A stretch of DNA of 64,000 nucleotides. It comes from Pelosinus propionicus DSM 13327. Lineage in GTDB: Bacteria > Bacillota > Negativicutes > DSM-13327. The notes beneath the pieces were generated by a model. The model saw only the letters and a list, made by a program, of their open reading frames with translations. It did no database searches and was not told the origin of the DNA. Shown in pieces: positions 8,073-16,619 of this stretch. The translations under genes were made by a program, and so were the position numbers. Every line of letters starts with the position of its first letter. The first letter of the stretch is position 1. The stretch is taken from assembly GCF_900114615.1 (NCBI RefSeq), contig NZ_FOTS01000016.1, positions 42,569-106,568 of the forward strand. The letters are read 5' to 3'.

Positions 8073-10112
8073 ATGTTAAGAAAGCTTTTGTCTCACTTGC
8101 AGTTCAAATTAATAGGTGTCATCTGTCTGATCTTGCTTGTGACTCTTGGGATTGTTTCATTTGTTACTTACAAAAGGACGGATACAATTCTCGCAAAAAA
8201 TTCAGCAGACCTACAACAAACCATTGCACGGGACTATGCTCGGGAAGTTGAATTTCAATTCAATGTATTATTAAACGATGTTTATTGTATTGCTACGGCG
8301 GAGCAAATGATTAATGCTACTGACAAAAATCAAATTCGTCAGATATTAGGTAAGGAAATTAAACGGTATCCGATGTTTAGTGCTCTGTGGTATTTTGATT
8401 TGGACGGAATTTCCATTGATGCTACAGGATTAGAAACAAAAAGTGATGAACGTGAGTATTTTCAAATTGTAAAGCGGACCCAGAAACCCTATGTTTCTAA
8501 TCCCTATATTTCCAAGGTTACTGGGAAGTTCGTTGTTGCTGTAGCATACCCTGTTTTTCGCAACGGCAAGATGGATGGTATGATTAATGCAATCTACCCA
8601 TCGGACAAAATCCTGGAGAAGGTTCAGCAAGCAAAATTCGGCAAGACGGGCTATGCCATCCTGGTAGGTGGAGATGGCTTGGTTGTTGCAGATGGCGACA
8701 ATGCTGATTTAATTGGAAAAGTTAGCTTTCTTAAGCAAAACATTCCTGACGGTTTAAATCTTGTCCAGAAGAAGCTTGATGAAAGGGTAGTGAAGTCTAC
8801 CCAAGAAGCACTTAGCGGTAAGATTGTTCAGACTTCTTATACCAACTATGATAATAATTCTAAGTATGCAGTATTTCGTCCTGTACAACTGGGTGAACAG
8901 CAGCGTTGGGGTTTAGTTATTACAACAGAAACGAAAGAGATATATGAAGATGCAAACAATTTATTGAAATGGATATTACTAGTATCTCTTATCGGCTTAC
9001 TTATCTCTGGAGCAATCGCCTATTCATTCGGGAGAAAATTTACCAAGCCGATCTTGGCTATTAATCAAGAGATGGCGTTAGTTGCCCAAGGAGATTTAAG
9101 AAAACACAGTATCGCTGTCACCAGTAGTGATGAATTGGGACAGATGGTAAAAAGTTTCTTGATAATGAGGGACTCTCTAATCAATATAGTCGAAAAGGTA
9201 CAACATGAGTCTCAGCAGGTAGCGGCAGCATCGGAGGAACTTACTGCTAGTGCTGAGCAATCCGCACAGGCTGCCAATCAAGTTGCTTCATCAATATCTG
9301 AAGTGGCACAAGGGACCGACAAACAGCATCATGTAGTAAGTGAGACTGCTGAGATAGTAGGACAAATGTCGGAAAGTATCCAGCAAGTGGCGGCAAATGC
9401 CAATGTATTATCACAGCAGTCGACTAAAGCTGCTGAAACAGCAAAAGAAGGCGGCAAGTCAGTAGAGGGTGCAGTTAAACAAATGACTGAAATTGAACAT
9501 ACTGTTAGCTGTTCAGCCCAAGTTGTCACTCAATTAGGGGAACGATCGAAAGAAATAGGACAAATTGTAGACACTATTTCCGGAATTGCGGGCCAGACCA
9601 ATCTCTTAGCTCTTAACGCTGCTATTGAGGCGGCAAGAGCCGGTGAACAGGGACGCGGCTTTGCAGTTGTTGCAGAAGAGGTTCGTAAGCTGGCAGAACA
9701 ATCCCAAGAGGCAGCCAAGCAAATCTCACATCTGATTAGCGCGATACAAGGTGAGACAGACAAGGCGGTATCGGCCATGAATGAGGGTACACGAGATGTT
9801 AAAGTCGGTACTGGGATAGTAAATGAAGCAGGTAAAGCTTTTCAAGAAATTGTTAGTCTTGTAGATAGTTTAGCAGAGCAGGTCGAAGCAATTTCAACAG
9901 CTATTAGGAATTTAGCCAGCGGCAGTCAAAAGATTGTGTCGTCGGTTCAGCAAATTGATCAACTAACGGCGACAACAACCGAGGAAGCACAGACTGTTTC
10001 AGCAGCCACAGAAGAACAGTCTGCATCAATGGAAGAAATTGCGTCCTCTAGCCAAAGTCTTGCCAAAATGGCTCAGGATTTACAAGACGCTGTTAGTAAG
10101 TTTCGCATCTAA
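8073..10112 (+). CDS. Methyl-accepting chemotaxis protein with periplasmic Cache sensor
   Basis: 679 residues. The first transmembrane helix spans roughly residues 10-30. An extracellular Cache-type sensor follows to about 290 (SDEREYFQIVKRTQKPYVSN is typical), then a second helix (LLKWILLVSLIGLLISGAIA), HAMP, and a cytoplasmic signalling domain. The conserved hairpin tip is EVRKLAEQS with GQTNLLALNAAIEAARAGE before it. It starts 12 bases after the MFS transporter stop, so the two are likely cotranscribed. The ligand may be the transported compound, which is an inference. Confidence 0.93.
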   Translation: MLRKLLSHLQFKLIGVICLILLVTLGIVSFVTYKRTDTILAKNSADLQQTIARDYAREVEFQFNVLLNDVYCIATAEQMINATDKNQIRQILGKEIKRYPMFSALWYFDLDGISIDATGLETKSDEREYFQIVKRTQKPYVSNPYISKVTGKFVVAVAYPVFRNGKMDGMINAIYPSDKILEKVQQAKFGKTGYAILVGGDGLVVADGDNADLIGKVSFLKQNIPDGLNLVQKKLDERVVKSTQEALSGKIVQTSYTNYDNNSKYAVFRPVQLGEQQRWGLVITTETKEIYEDANNLLKWILLVSLIGLLISGAIAYSFGRKFTKPILAINQEMALVAQGDLRKHSIAVTSSDELGQMVKSFLIMRDSLINIVEKVQHESQQVAAASEELTASAEQSAQAANQVASSISEVAQGTDKQHHVVSETAEIVGQMSESIQQVAANANVLSQQSTKAAETAKEGGKSVEGAVKQMTEIEHTVSCSAQVVTQLGERSKEIGQIVDTISGIAGQTNLLALNAAIEAARAGEQGRGFAVVAEEVRKLAEQSQEAAKQISHLISAIQGETDKAVSAMNEGTRDVKVGTGIVNEAGKAFQEIVSLVDSLAEQVEAISTAIRNLASGSQKIVSSVQQIDQLTATTTEEAQTVSAATEEQSASMEEIASSSQSLAKMAQDLQDAVSKFRI

Positions 10113-10178
10113 TAAAAAGTTACAGTACCTCAGCAAACCACTGATAGTATTAAGAGATTAGAGTAAAGGATGATTTTT

Positions 10179-11057
10179 ATGGAAGAAAAGGTAAGCAATC
10201 AGGTACCTTTCTCTGGTGGCGCACGGCCTCCTTATCTCATAGCACCGATAAATGCCTGTGACTGTCATATGCATATTTATGATGGTCGATTTCCACCATC
10301 ACCTCATTGGGACAAACGTCCGCCAGAAGCCAATGCGGATGCGTATCGACTTTTACAAAAGCGGATTGGTACTACACGTACTGTAGTTGTCACTCCATCG
10401 ACCTATGGCATTGATAATCGCTGCACCCTTGATGCAATCGAACAAATTGGTTCAACGGCGCGTGGAGTGGCTGTTGTTGATATAGATGTATCGGATGACG
10501 AGTTGAAACGACTGGATAGTTTGGGCATATGCGGTATTCGTGTTAACTTTGTTTCTCCCCAATCTTGGGGTTTGACTACGGCGGAAATGCTCGAAACCCT
10601 TGCGAAGCGCGTAAGCAATTTCGATTGGCATGTGCAGATTTTAATGTTGGGCGACCAGATCGTTGCCATGGAGCGGGTTTTGCAGCAACTACCTGTGCCG
10701 ATAGTGATTGATCATTTGGCTCGCATACCAGAGCCGGCAGGTGTGGATCACCCAGCATTTAAGGCTATATTAAGATTGCTTGATAAAGGACAGACTTGGG
10801 TTAAGCTTTCTGGTGCTTATATGGACACAAAGGTTGGTTCACCTGGCTATGATGACGTGACGAAGGTGGCCCAGGGGTTTGTCAGAGCAGCCCCAGAACG
10901 AATGGTTTGGGGGAGTGATTGGCCGCATCCAACAGAAAAAGTAAAGCCTGATGATGCAGTGCTCTTTGATCTTCTGTCCAAGTGGGCAATGGAAGAAGCT
11001 GCGATTTATAAAATTCTTGTGGAAAATCCAGAAAATTTGTATGGTTTCTCAAAATGA
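10179..11057 (+). CDS. COG3618 amidohydrolase / lactonase-like protein, cytoplasmic copy
   Basis: 292 residues from the second ATG, which lies 8 bases after AAAGGA; the ATG at 10170 overlaps that site. The TIM-barrel amidohydrolase motifs are NACDCHMHIYD (HxH), VIDHLAR (histidine), and WGSDWPHP (metal aspartate). The family includes 2-pyrone-4,6-dicarboxylate lactonase and galactarolactone isomerase, which act on lactones of dicarboxylic acids. It has no signal peptide. A paralogue with a Tat signal follows 66 bases later, so the pair may process the same compound on two sides of the membrane. Confidence 0.85.
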   Translation: MEEKVSNQVPFSGGARPPYLIAPINACDCHMHIYDGRFPPSPHWDKRPPEANADAYRLLQKRIGTTRTVVVTPSTYGIDNRCTLDAIEQIGSTARGVAVVDIDVSDDELKRLDSLGICGIRVNFVSPQSWGLTTAEMLETLAKRVSNFDWHVQILMLGDQIVAMERVLQQLPVPIVIDHLARIPEPAGVDHPAFKAILRLLDKGQTWVKLSGAYMDTKVGSPGYDDVTKVAQGFVRAAPERMVWGSDWPHPTEKVKPDDAVLFDLLSKWAMEEAAIYKILVENPENLYGFSK

Positions 11058-11123
11058 GTATATGAATGAAGTCATCTTAGTATAACAATGATTTACTAAT
11101 ACCAATTAGAGGAGGAAGTTTAC

Positions 11124-12092
11124 TTGGATAATAAAGTAGTCACACGTCGTACTTTTCTTAAAGGAACAGGATTGACTTTTATGGCATTAAGCGGAATTCG
11201 TATCCCAGTGGGAAGCGCCGAAAGCGATTCCGCCGAACAAAAAGTGCCTTATTCATCTGGTAGTGAGTTACCGAAGTTGAAGGTGCCTTTGAATGCGGCA
11301 GATTGTCATCATCATATCTATGATTCTCGCTTTCCTGTTGATCCCAATTCTACCCTTCGACATCCTGATGCTACAGTTGCCGATTACCGACTTCTGCAAA
11401 AGCGGCTCGGCACAACGCGTAATGTAATCGTGCAGCCTTCTACCTATGGTGTGGACAACAGTGGGCTTGTTGAATCTCTCAAGGAATTCTGTCTTAAAAC
11501 AACTCGGGGGATTGCCGTAGTTAATACCAGTGTCACCGATGCTGAGCTGGCAGAATTAGATAAGGTTGGTGTGCGCGGTATTCGCTTCAACATGTCGGTG
11601 CCTGGCGAAGCCACGAATATGGATATGGTGCAAACTTTGGCGCAGAGGGTTAATGAGCTAGGATGGCACATTCAAGTTGTAGCCAAACCGGATAAAATTT
11701 TAGCTGGCAAAGACGTGTGGAGCAGTGTTCCGTGTCCAGTAGTATTCGACCACTTAGGACATATTACCAGTGTCGATCAGCCAGCCTTTGAAGTCATTCT
11801 TAATCTGCTGCGGGAAGGCAAGGGCTGGGTGAAATTATCTGGTGCTTATATTCTTAGTAAAGTTGGTTCCCCAACTTACGCAGATCGAACAATAGTAGCA
11901 AAAGCGTATGTAAATGAAGTACCAGGGCAATTGGTGTGGGGGAGTGATTGGCCGCATCCTACATCAAAAATTGACAATAAGCCTGATGACGCTATTCTAA
12001 TGAGCTTGTTGACGGAGTGGGCACCAGATGAGGCTCTGCAAAGACGCATTTTAGTGGATAATCCGGCTAGGCTTTATGGATTCCTCGAATAG
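11124..12092 (+). CDS. COG3618 amidohydrolase with Tat signal peptide
   Basis: 322 residues with a TTG start behind GGAGGA. The N-terminus has a twin-arginine motif TRRTFLKG followed by a hydrophobic stretch ending near GSAES, so it is predicted to be folded with its metal and exported by Tat. The mature part matches the preceding gene: ADCHHHIYD, FDHLGHI, WGSDWPHP. The reaction is probably hydrolysis or isomerisation of a lactone or cyclic ester outside the membrane. Exported members of this lactonase group are unusual, which makes the tandem pair notable. Confidence 0.85.
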   Translation: MDNKVVTRRTFLKGTGLTFMALSGIRIPVGSAESDSAEQKVPYSSGSELPKLKVPLNAADCHHHIYDSRFPVDPNSTLRHPDATVADYRLLQKRLGTTRNVIVQPSTYGVDNSGLVESLKEFCLKTTRGIAVVNTSVTDAELAELDKVGVRGIRFNMSVPGEATNMDMVQTLAQRVNELGWHIQVVAKPDKILAGKDVWSSVPCPVVFDHLGHITSVDQPAFEVILNLLREGKGWVKLSGAYILSKVGSPTYADRTIVAKAYVNEVPGQLVWGSDWPHPTSKIDNKPDDAILMSLLTEWAPDEALQRRILVDNPARLYGFLE

Positions 12093-12318
12093 CCTTTCGA
12101 TCTCAAGACTAGAAGATTTGATTGTTGAACATATCGCACGATGCTAATAAATTTTTCTATATCCTCATCTTGTAAAACTGCTTCAGCAACCCAAAATTCT
12201 GATGAAAAAGTAAATCAAGTTCATTATTGGCATCATAAGCAGCATTAAACTTATATAATAATAGCTTCAGATATGCAGTGATTTTTCCTATGAAATTGAG
12301 GAAGCAACAAAATTGAAA

Positions 12319-12390
12319 CTCGTAAGCTGGCAGACCCATTTGCATAACAGCCAATTGGTCAGATTTACAAGAAGCTGTCACTAAGTTTCT
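12319..12390 (+). pseudogene. Remnant of a chemoreceptor signalling domain
   Basis: Two short stretches match the 3' half of the chemoreceptor at 8073-10112. CGTAAGCTGGCAGA at 12320-12333 is identical to the RKLAE tip. 12358-12389 reads SDLQEAVTKF, like its C-terminus QDLQDAVSKF. They sit together with the intervening ~380 bases missing and stop codons between, so this looks like a deleted, decayed copy. The rest of the 12093-12455 gap shows no gene, apart from two TATAAT-like boxes at 12404 and 12414 that probably serve the RpiR gene. Confidence 0.5.
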
Positions 12391-12455
12391 TGTAAATCAT
12401 TCATATAATCGAGTATAATACTACTACGATAGATGATGAATGGTGGAGAGTGTAA

Positions 12456-13313
12456 ATGGAGAGAACTGTTTTGCTGTTATTGCGGGAGAAGATGGAAATC
12501 CTTACTTCTGCTCAACGTAAAGTTGCTGATTATATTTTGAAAAATCCAAATGAAGTGGCATTTTTGACGACCGATCAATTGGCAGGAATTATTGGGGTTA
12601 GCGTAGCTACTGTTATGCGATTGGCTTATGCTCTTGGATATACTGGCTATGCACAGTTCCAGAAAGACTTACAGGAAATGTTACGCAGCCGAGTTGAGTC
12701 ACCCCCAATACGATTGGAAACAAATATAAAAAAGATGGGAAAAAATAAGCTTTTGCTCGAATGTGCTGAAGTTCAAATGAATAATATCAAGAAAACAGTA
12801 GAATTTATGTCTGATGAGGCGATTGAGAACGCCTTTAATCTTATATTTGCTGCCAAGAAGATATATGTTATTGGCATTCGGGGAAGTTCCTCGGTGGCTA
12901 ATTATTTGAACGAAGGGTTAAATCGTCTTGGTGTTGACAGTGAATTACTGGATACTGATTCAGGAAGACTACAGGCTATATTAGTAAAGCTTTCTTCAGA
13001 AGATTTAGTTATCCCTATCAGTTTACCTCGATATGGAAAACGAACCATCGAAGTTGCTCAGGTTGCAAAAACAAAAAACGCAAAAATATTGTCAATTACA
13101 GATGGATATTCTTCGCCAGTTGCGCTGTTATCTGACGCTTTCTTAGCGTGCGCCTTTGAAAGTTTGTCATTTCACAATTCTGAAATCGGTGCGATGTTTC
13201 TGGCTGATTTTTTAGTAACCGGTGTAGCTATTCGAAATTCCAAAAAAACTAAATATTATTTGGAAGAAATCGAAAAAATAGTAGCTGCAACAGATGCTAA
13301 CTTATTGAAATAA
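12456..13313 (+). CDS. RpiR/MurR-family transcriptional regulator
   Basis: 285 residues. An N-terminal helix-turn-helix (residues 1-75, with TDQLAGIIGVSVATVMRLA) is followed by a SIS sugar-phosphate-binding domain at about 120-255 (IYVIGIRGSSSVANYL). Such regulators respond to phosphosugars or sugar acids. It closes the catabolic island and is the only regulator in it, so it probably controls the transporter, amidohydrolase and oxidoreductase genes. Start ATG lies after GGTGGAG. Confidence 0.88.
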   Translation: MERTVLLLLREKMEILTSAQRKVADYILKNPNEVAFLTTDQLAGIIGVSVATVMRLAYALGYTGYAQFQKDLQEMLRSRVESPPIRLETNIKKMGKNKLLLECAEVQMNNIKKTVEFMSDEAIENAFNLIFAAKKIYVIGIRGSSSVANYLNEGLNRLGVDSELLDTDSGRLQAILVKLSSEDLVIPISLPRYGKRTIEVAQVAKTKNAKILSITDGYSSPVALLSDAFLACAFESLSFHNSEIGAMFLADFLVTGVAIRNSKKTKYYLEEIEKIVAATDANLLK

Positions 13314-13421
13314 TTTACTCTGTTTCTTTGATTCTCAATTTCGTTTAAGTTTCAGAAAGAGAATCTGTAAATAATTCTGCAAGAGTTTTAGTTATTAAAC
13401 GATTTATCTTTTGGAATCAAT

Positions 13422-13508
13422 ATGTCTTTTCACATCATTAGGCGGTTATTAGGGGAAGATGTTGTGGAAACAACTGCAAGACGTATGGAGTATGATATTA
13501 CTATTTAG
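13422..13508 (+). pseudogene. Possible C-terminal remnant of a DJ-1/PfpI-type protein
   Basis: In the 353-base gap 13314-13666, a 28-codon frame reads RRLLGEDVVETTARRMEYD before a stop. That pattern resembles the C-terminal helix of DJ-1/PfpI or GlxA-like proteins (usually ending ARxMEYD). Nothing upstream continues it and there is no ribosome site, so I read it as the tail of a lost gene. Family assignment is tentative. The only other feature in the gap is the terminator at 13519. Confidence 0.35.
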
Positions 13509-13518
13509 ATTGTATCTT

Positions 13519-13549
13519 AAAAGTATCAGCGTAATGCTGATACTTTTTT
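13519..13549 (+). terminator. Intrinsic terminator
   Basis: AAAAGTATCAGC pairs with GCTGATACTTTT around a 5-base loop, followed by TT. It is placed 11 bases after the remnant reading frame and 118 bases before the next gene, fitting the old gene end. Confidence 0.85.
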
Positions 13550-13666
13550 CGTACCTATCAACTATGACAAACACCGTCCTTGCATATTGTCGACATTGCT
13601 TATGACTATATTGACCTCATTGAATAGATTAGTCTACGCTGCGGAAAACTACATCGGGGTGATCTT

Positions 13667-14179
13667 ATGCGAATACTTTTTGCGGCAGCATTTATCTTGG
13701 CAGCATGGCGGTGGTCAGATTGGAAAAACTGGAAGGACTACTATTCAACCTACTTATTCCTGACCGCCCTCAGCTTTATATCTGATTTCTTAATGTACAA
13801 TCATTCATTATGGTTCTATTGTCCGAGCCCCAATTTCCCGAACCACACCGCTGTTGCACTATTTTATGCTTTCACTATATATCCAGCAACTGTACTTTTA
13901 TATTTATCCTGTTATCCAGTAGGATCTTATTCGCGACAGGCCTTATATATTGCCCTATGGGTTTGCATTTATTCTTTGATGGAAGCGGCAAGTCTAGTAG
14001 TTGGAATCGGAAGCTATGATAACGATTGGACGTTATGGTGGTCCGTATTAGTAAACGTCATATTGTTTGCCGTTATTCGTGTTCATTTTTCCAACCCGCT
14101 TCTAGCATGGCTGCTAGGTGCTTTATTTTCCATTTTTATCTTAGTTGTATTTGATTTTCGTATTACAGATTTTAAGTAG
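13667..14179 (+). CDS. CBO0543-family membrane protein
   Basis: 170 residues, about five hydrophobic helices, tryptophan-rich N-terminus (AAWRWSDWKNWKDYYSTY). The pattern LWFYCP and the overall layout match the CBO0543 family of uncharacterised Firmicute membrane proteins. No enzymatic motif is visible. A second member follows immediately, so the two may work as a pair. Confidence 0.6.
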   Translation: MRILFAAAFILAAWRWSDWKNWKDYYSTYLFLTALSFISDFLMYNHSLWFYCPSPNFPNHTAVALFYAFTIYPATVLLYLSCYPVGSYSRQALYIALWVCIYSLMEAASLVVGIGSYDNDWTLWWSVLVNVILFAVIRVHFSNPLLAWLLGALFSIFILVVFDFRITDFK

Positions 14180-14256
14180 CCATGCTTACCGGTGCAATTT
14201 ATTTTCAGGTTCTACTAGAGTTCATAGGAAAAAAGATTTTTTGCAGGGAGGCAAAT

Positions 14257-14811
14257 ATGAGTGGATTTCCAACGGATGAACAAGTCGCGCAGATGACGAA
14301 AGAATTAACAAGGGCGCGGGTTGAAAATTGGCTGGGAACAGACGTGTTCACATGGCAGTGGTGGCTTATAATAGCTGCATTGGTCATTCCTTGGATCGTC
14401 TTTTACTATATAGGAAATAGAAAGCAATTACCGAAATTATTATTGTACGGTACATTTCTTATTTTATTAATAATTACTCTTGATCTCTCTGGCTTCGAGC
14501 TTGGATTATGGTACTATCCGTTTAAATTACTACCATTTGGTCCATTGACTGCTTACATTGATATTAGCCCATTGCCAATCATATATATGCTAGAATATCA
14601 ATATTTTCCGAGATGGAAGGATTTTGTTAAGGTATCGATTGTGACAGGTTTTGTGTTTTCTTTTTGTTTTGAGCCGATATTAGTATTTTTAGGATTATAT
14701 ACCCCTGTGAGATGGGAGCATTATTATGGATTGCCTATTTATATCCTAATGCCCATCGTGATGAGACTGGCAGTTGAAAAGGTATTTTCCATTGCAAAAG
14801 AGCAGTCATAA
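14257..14811 (+). CDS. CBO0543-family membrane protein, second copy
   Basis: 184 residues from the ATG after GGGAGG. The frame opens earlier at 14182, but the preceding stretch has no ribosome site. It has four to five helices, with the family-like LWYYPFKLLPFGPLTAYIDI core. It is divergent from the gene before it but built the same way. Function unknown; a tandem pair of such proteins is common in spore-forming Firmicutes. Confidence 0.6.
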   Translation: MSGFPTDEQVAQMTKELTRARVENWLGTDVFTWQWWLIIAALVIPWIVFYYIGNRKQLPKLLLYGTFLILLIITLDLSGFELGLWYYPFKLLPFGPLTAYIDISPLPIIYMLEYQYFPRWKDFVKVSIVTGFVFSFCFEPILVFLGLYTPVRWEHYYGLPIYILMPIVMRLAVEKVFSIAKEQS

Positions 14812-15119
14812 ACAATAAACTTGTATTTTGGATTTACCTTAACAGTATACGAGAAATAAATGTTTTGCGTGTAGCTGTTGGGTATCTGATGATAAGAGAG
14901 GGCTGAATATATGGAATGTAAAATAAAAAATATATCTGTAAACTATGAGATAATTGGTCAAATTTAATTCTTTAGTTAATGAGTGATTAACAAGAATTGA
15001 AGAAGCTTAAACATTTGAAGATCTATTTTAAGTGAGGAAAAGTAAGGCTTATAGATTGTTAATTGATAGGAGATTTGACTTACGCCAATCACATATTCAT
15101 CGTTCCCGCATTTGCTTTG
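14812..15119. other. Non-coding gap, nothing recognised
   Basis: 308 bases, AT-rich, between convergent genes. Short open frames here have no ribosome site or family resemblance, and I see no clear terminator hairpin. Confidence 0.5.
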
Positions 15120-15524
15120 TCACTTCATTTTATACCTTTCTAATCGCTGTGAAAGTGTTCCCGTATGTATTTCAAACAAATGATTGTCGAAGTCATAAAA
15201 ATACAATGACTTGCCTTCTCCTTCTACGCGTGGTCGAGGTGGTATAAAATCTACACCTAGTCGCCGAATGCGTGATTTATATGTTTCAAAATCTGCTTCT
15301 GATATTTTAAATGCGATGTGGTTGTATGTACGAGTTGGAAGGGACTCTCCTTCCATAATTGCGATCCATTGCTCGCCAATCATGAAGAATTTCTCTCTCG
15401 ATATCGAGAAGGTATTATCTCCGCTAGAGTAAACTTCTTCTGCTTCAAAGATTTGTTTGAAAAATTTTGTCGCAAGTTCAAGGTCTCTAACAATAAAAGT
15501 AACGTGACTGATGCCTTCTATCAT
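15120..15524 (-). CDS. fosX: Fosfomycin epoxide hydrolase FosX
   Basis: 134 residues, glyoxalase/VOC fold, matching FosX along its whole length: IEGISHVTFIV opening, EEVYSSGDNTFSISREKFF, RTYNHIAF, and YFYDFDNHLFEIHTGTL at the end. Metal ligands are the histidines in ISHV and YNHIAF and the glutamate in LFEIH. FosX uses manganese and water to open the fosfomycin epoxide; it needs no thiol. Such genes are often intrinsic in soil Firmicutes. It has its own GGAGGAGGA site. Confidence 0.93.
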   Translation of the reverse strand: MIEGISHVTFIVRDLELATKFFKQIFEAEEVYSSGDNTFSISREKFFMIGEQWIAIMEGESLPTRTYNHIAFKISEADFETYKSRIRRLGVDFIPPRPRVEGEGKSLYFYDFDNHLFEIHTGTLSQRLERYKMK

Positions 15525-15624
15525 AGTATCTCCTCCTCCATTCTGTTAATGGTGCGTCATGCCAAATGTACGAACCTCGTTCGCCTTTGAAAAAATATTA
15601 TTTATTGCCTGAAGACACGCCTAA

Positions 15625-16485
15625 CTATCCGATAGACAACGCTCCTAACCCAATGACCATCGCGCTTGCGCCTATGGCACGAATCTTTATATTTCCTTCT
15701 GATAGCAGTCTGGCTCCCATTGCTGTGCCTATTAGAATGCTGACTTCTCTCGCTGGAGCAATATAACTTACAGGATTGAATACCATAGCAGTTAAAACCA
15801 AAATATACGCCAATGGACATAAAATAGCCACACTAATAGCTTCCATTTTGTGACGGGTCCATTGGTCCTTTATTTTGTCCCAATTTTTAAACGCATATGG
15901 AGTTAAGAGAAATACTCGTCCTAAGTTTGCCGACCAATCAAGAAGCAAAGGCGGTATCAGGAAGGTGCTGACAGCCAATTTGTCTGAGAGCGTATATCCA
16001 GCAATCATAGTGCCGCAGAGAATAGCAAATATCATTGGTTTGCGGGCAGTAGGATCCGCCAGCTTAAAGGGATTCCCCGTGATTACAACAATCCCTAATC
16101 CAATCAATACCGTTCCGACAAGCGCTATTGCCGAAGGATGTTCGTCTAAAAATACAATGGCTGCAATCGTCGAAAGCATAGGACCCGTACCGCGAGCGAG
16201 AGGATAGATAACCGAAAGATCACCAATCCGATAGCCTTTGTCTAACATAATATAATATAAAGAGTGCAATATGGCGCTGCCTAGCATAAACCCCAATTGA
16301 TGCCATCCGATATTCGGCTTTTGTATGACGATGATCCAGAGAGCTAACGGGAGATAAAGCAAAGTGGAAAGAGCGGCGAATAGCCAAATAAAGGCTGTAC
16401 CTCCACATGCTTTTTTTGCTAAATAATTCCATGTGGCGTGACCGAAAGCGGCAAACAGGATAAGAACAATAGCCGATCCTGTCAT
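15625..16485 (-). CDS. EamA/DMT-superfamily transporter
   Basis: 286 residues with ten hydrophobic helices in two EamA repeats, the second starting near residue 145. Members export or exchange amino acids, metabolites or drugs; the substrate is not readable. Its upstream region (16511-16571) is a near copy of the element before the hydroxyacid dehydrogenase/LysR pair, so it is probably in the same regulon. Confidence 0.85.
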   Translation of the reverse strand: MTGSAIVLILFAAFGHATWNYLAKKACGGTAFIWLFAALSTLLYLPLALWIIVIQKPNIGWHQLGFMLGSAILHSLYYIMLDKGYRIGDLSVIYPLARGTGPMLSTIAAIVFLDEHPSAIALVGTVLIGLGIVVITGNPFKLADPTARKPMIFAILCGTMIAGYTLSDKLAVSTFLIPPLLLDWSANLGRVFLLTPYAFKNWDKIKDQWTRHKMEAISVAILCPLAYILVLTAMVFNPVSYIAPAREVSILIGTAMGARLLSEGNIKIRAIGASAMVIGLGALSIG

Positions 16486-16510
16486 ATAATCCCTCCAATG
16501 AAAATGATCA

Positions 16511-16571
16511 TTTGACTAGCTTTATTAATGGTAATTGTACATTTACATAGAATAATGTTGTAAAGTTCAAA
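16511..16571. promoter_or_regulatory. Upstream element shared with 17669-17731
   Basis: About 60 bases just upstream of the EamA gene resemble, in the same orientation, the region between the dehydrogenase and LysR genes. Both contain TTTGAC, TATTAATGRTAATT, ACATA and RAATRATGTTGTAAA. This is a candidate LysR binding and promoter region. Confidence 0.65.
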
Positions 16572-16619
16572 CCCCTATAAAATTAGGCCTAAAGGGCTCT
16601 TATTTTTATTGCAGCAAAA

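Noticed and set aside
12157..12381. 74-codon reverse frame in the gap before the RpiR gene
   Set aside because: It is antisense to the chemoreceptor remnant and lacks a ribosome site.
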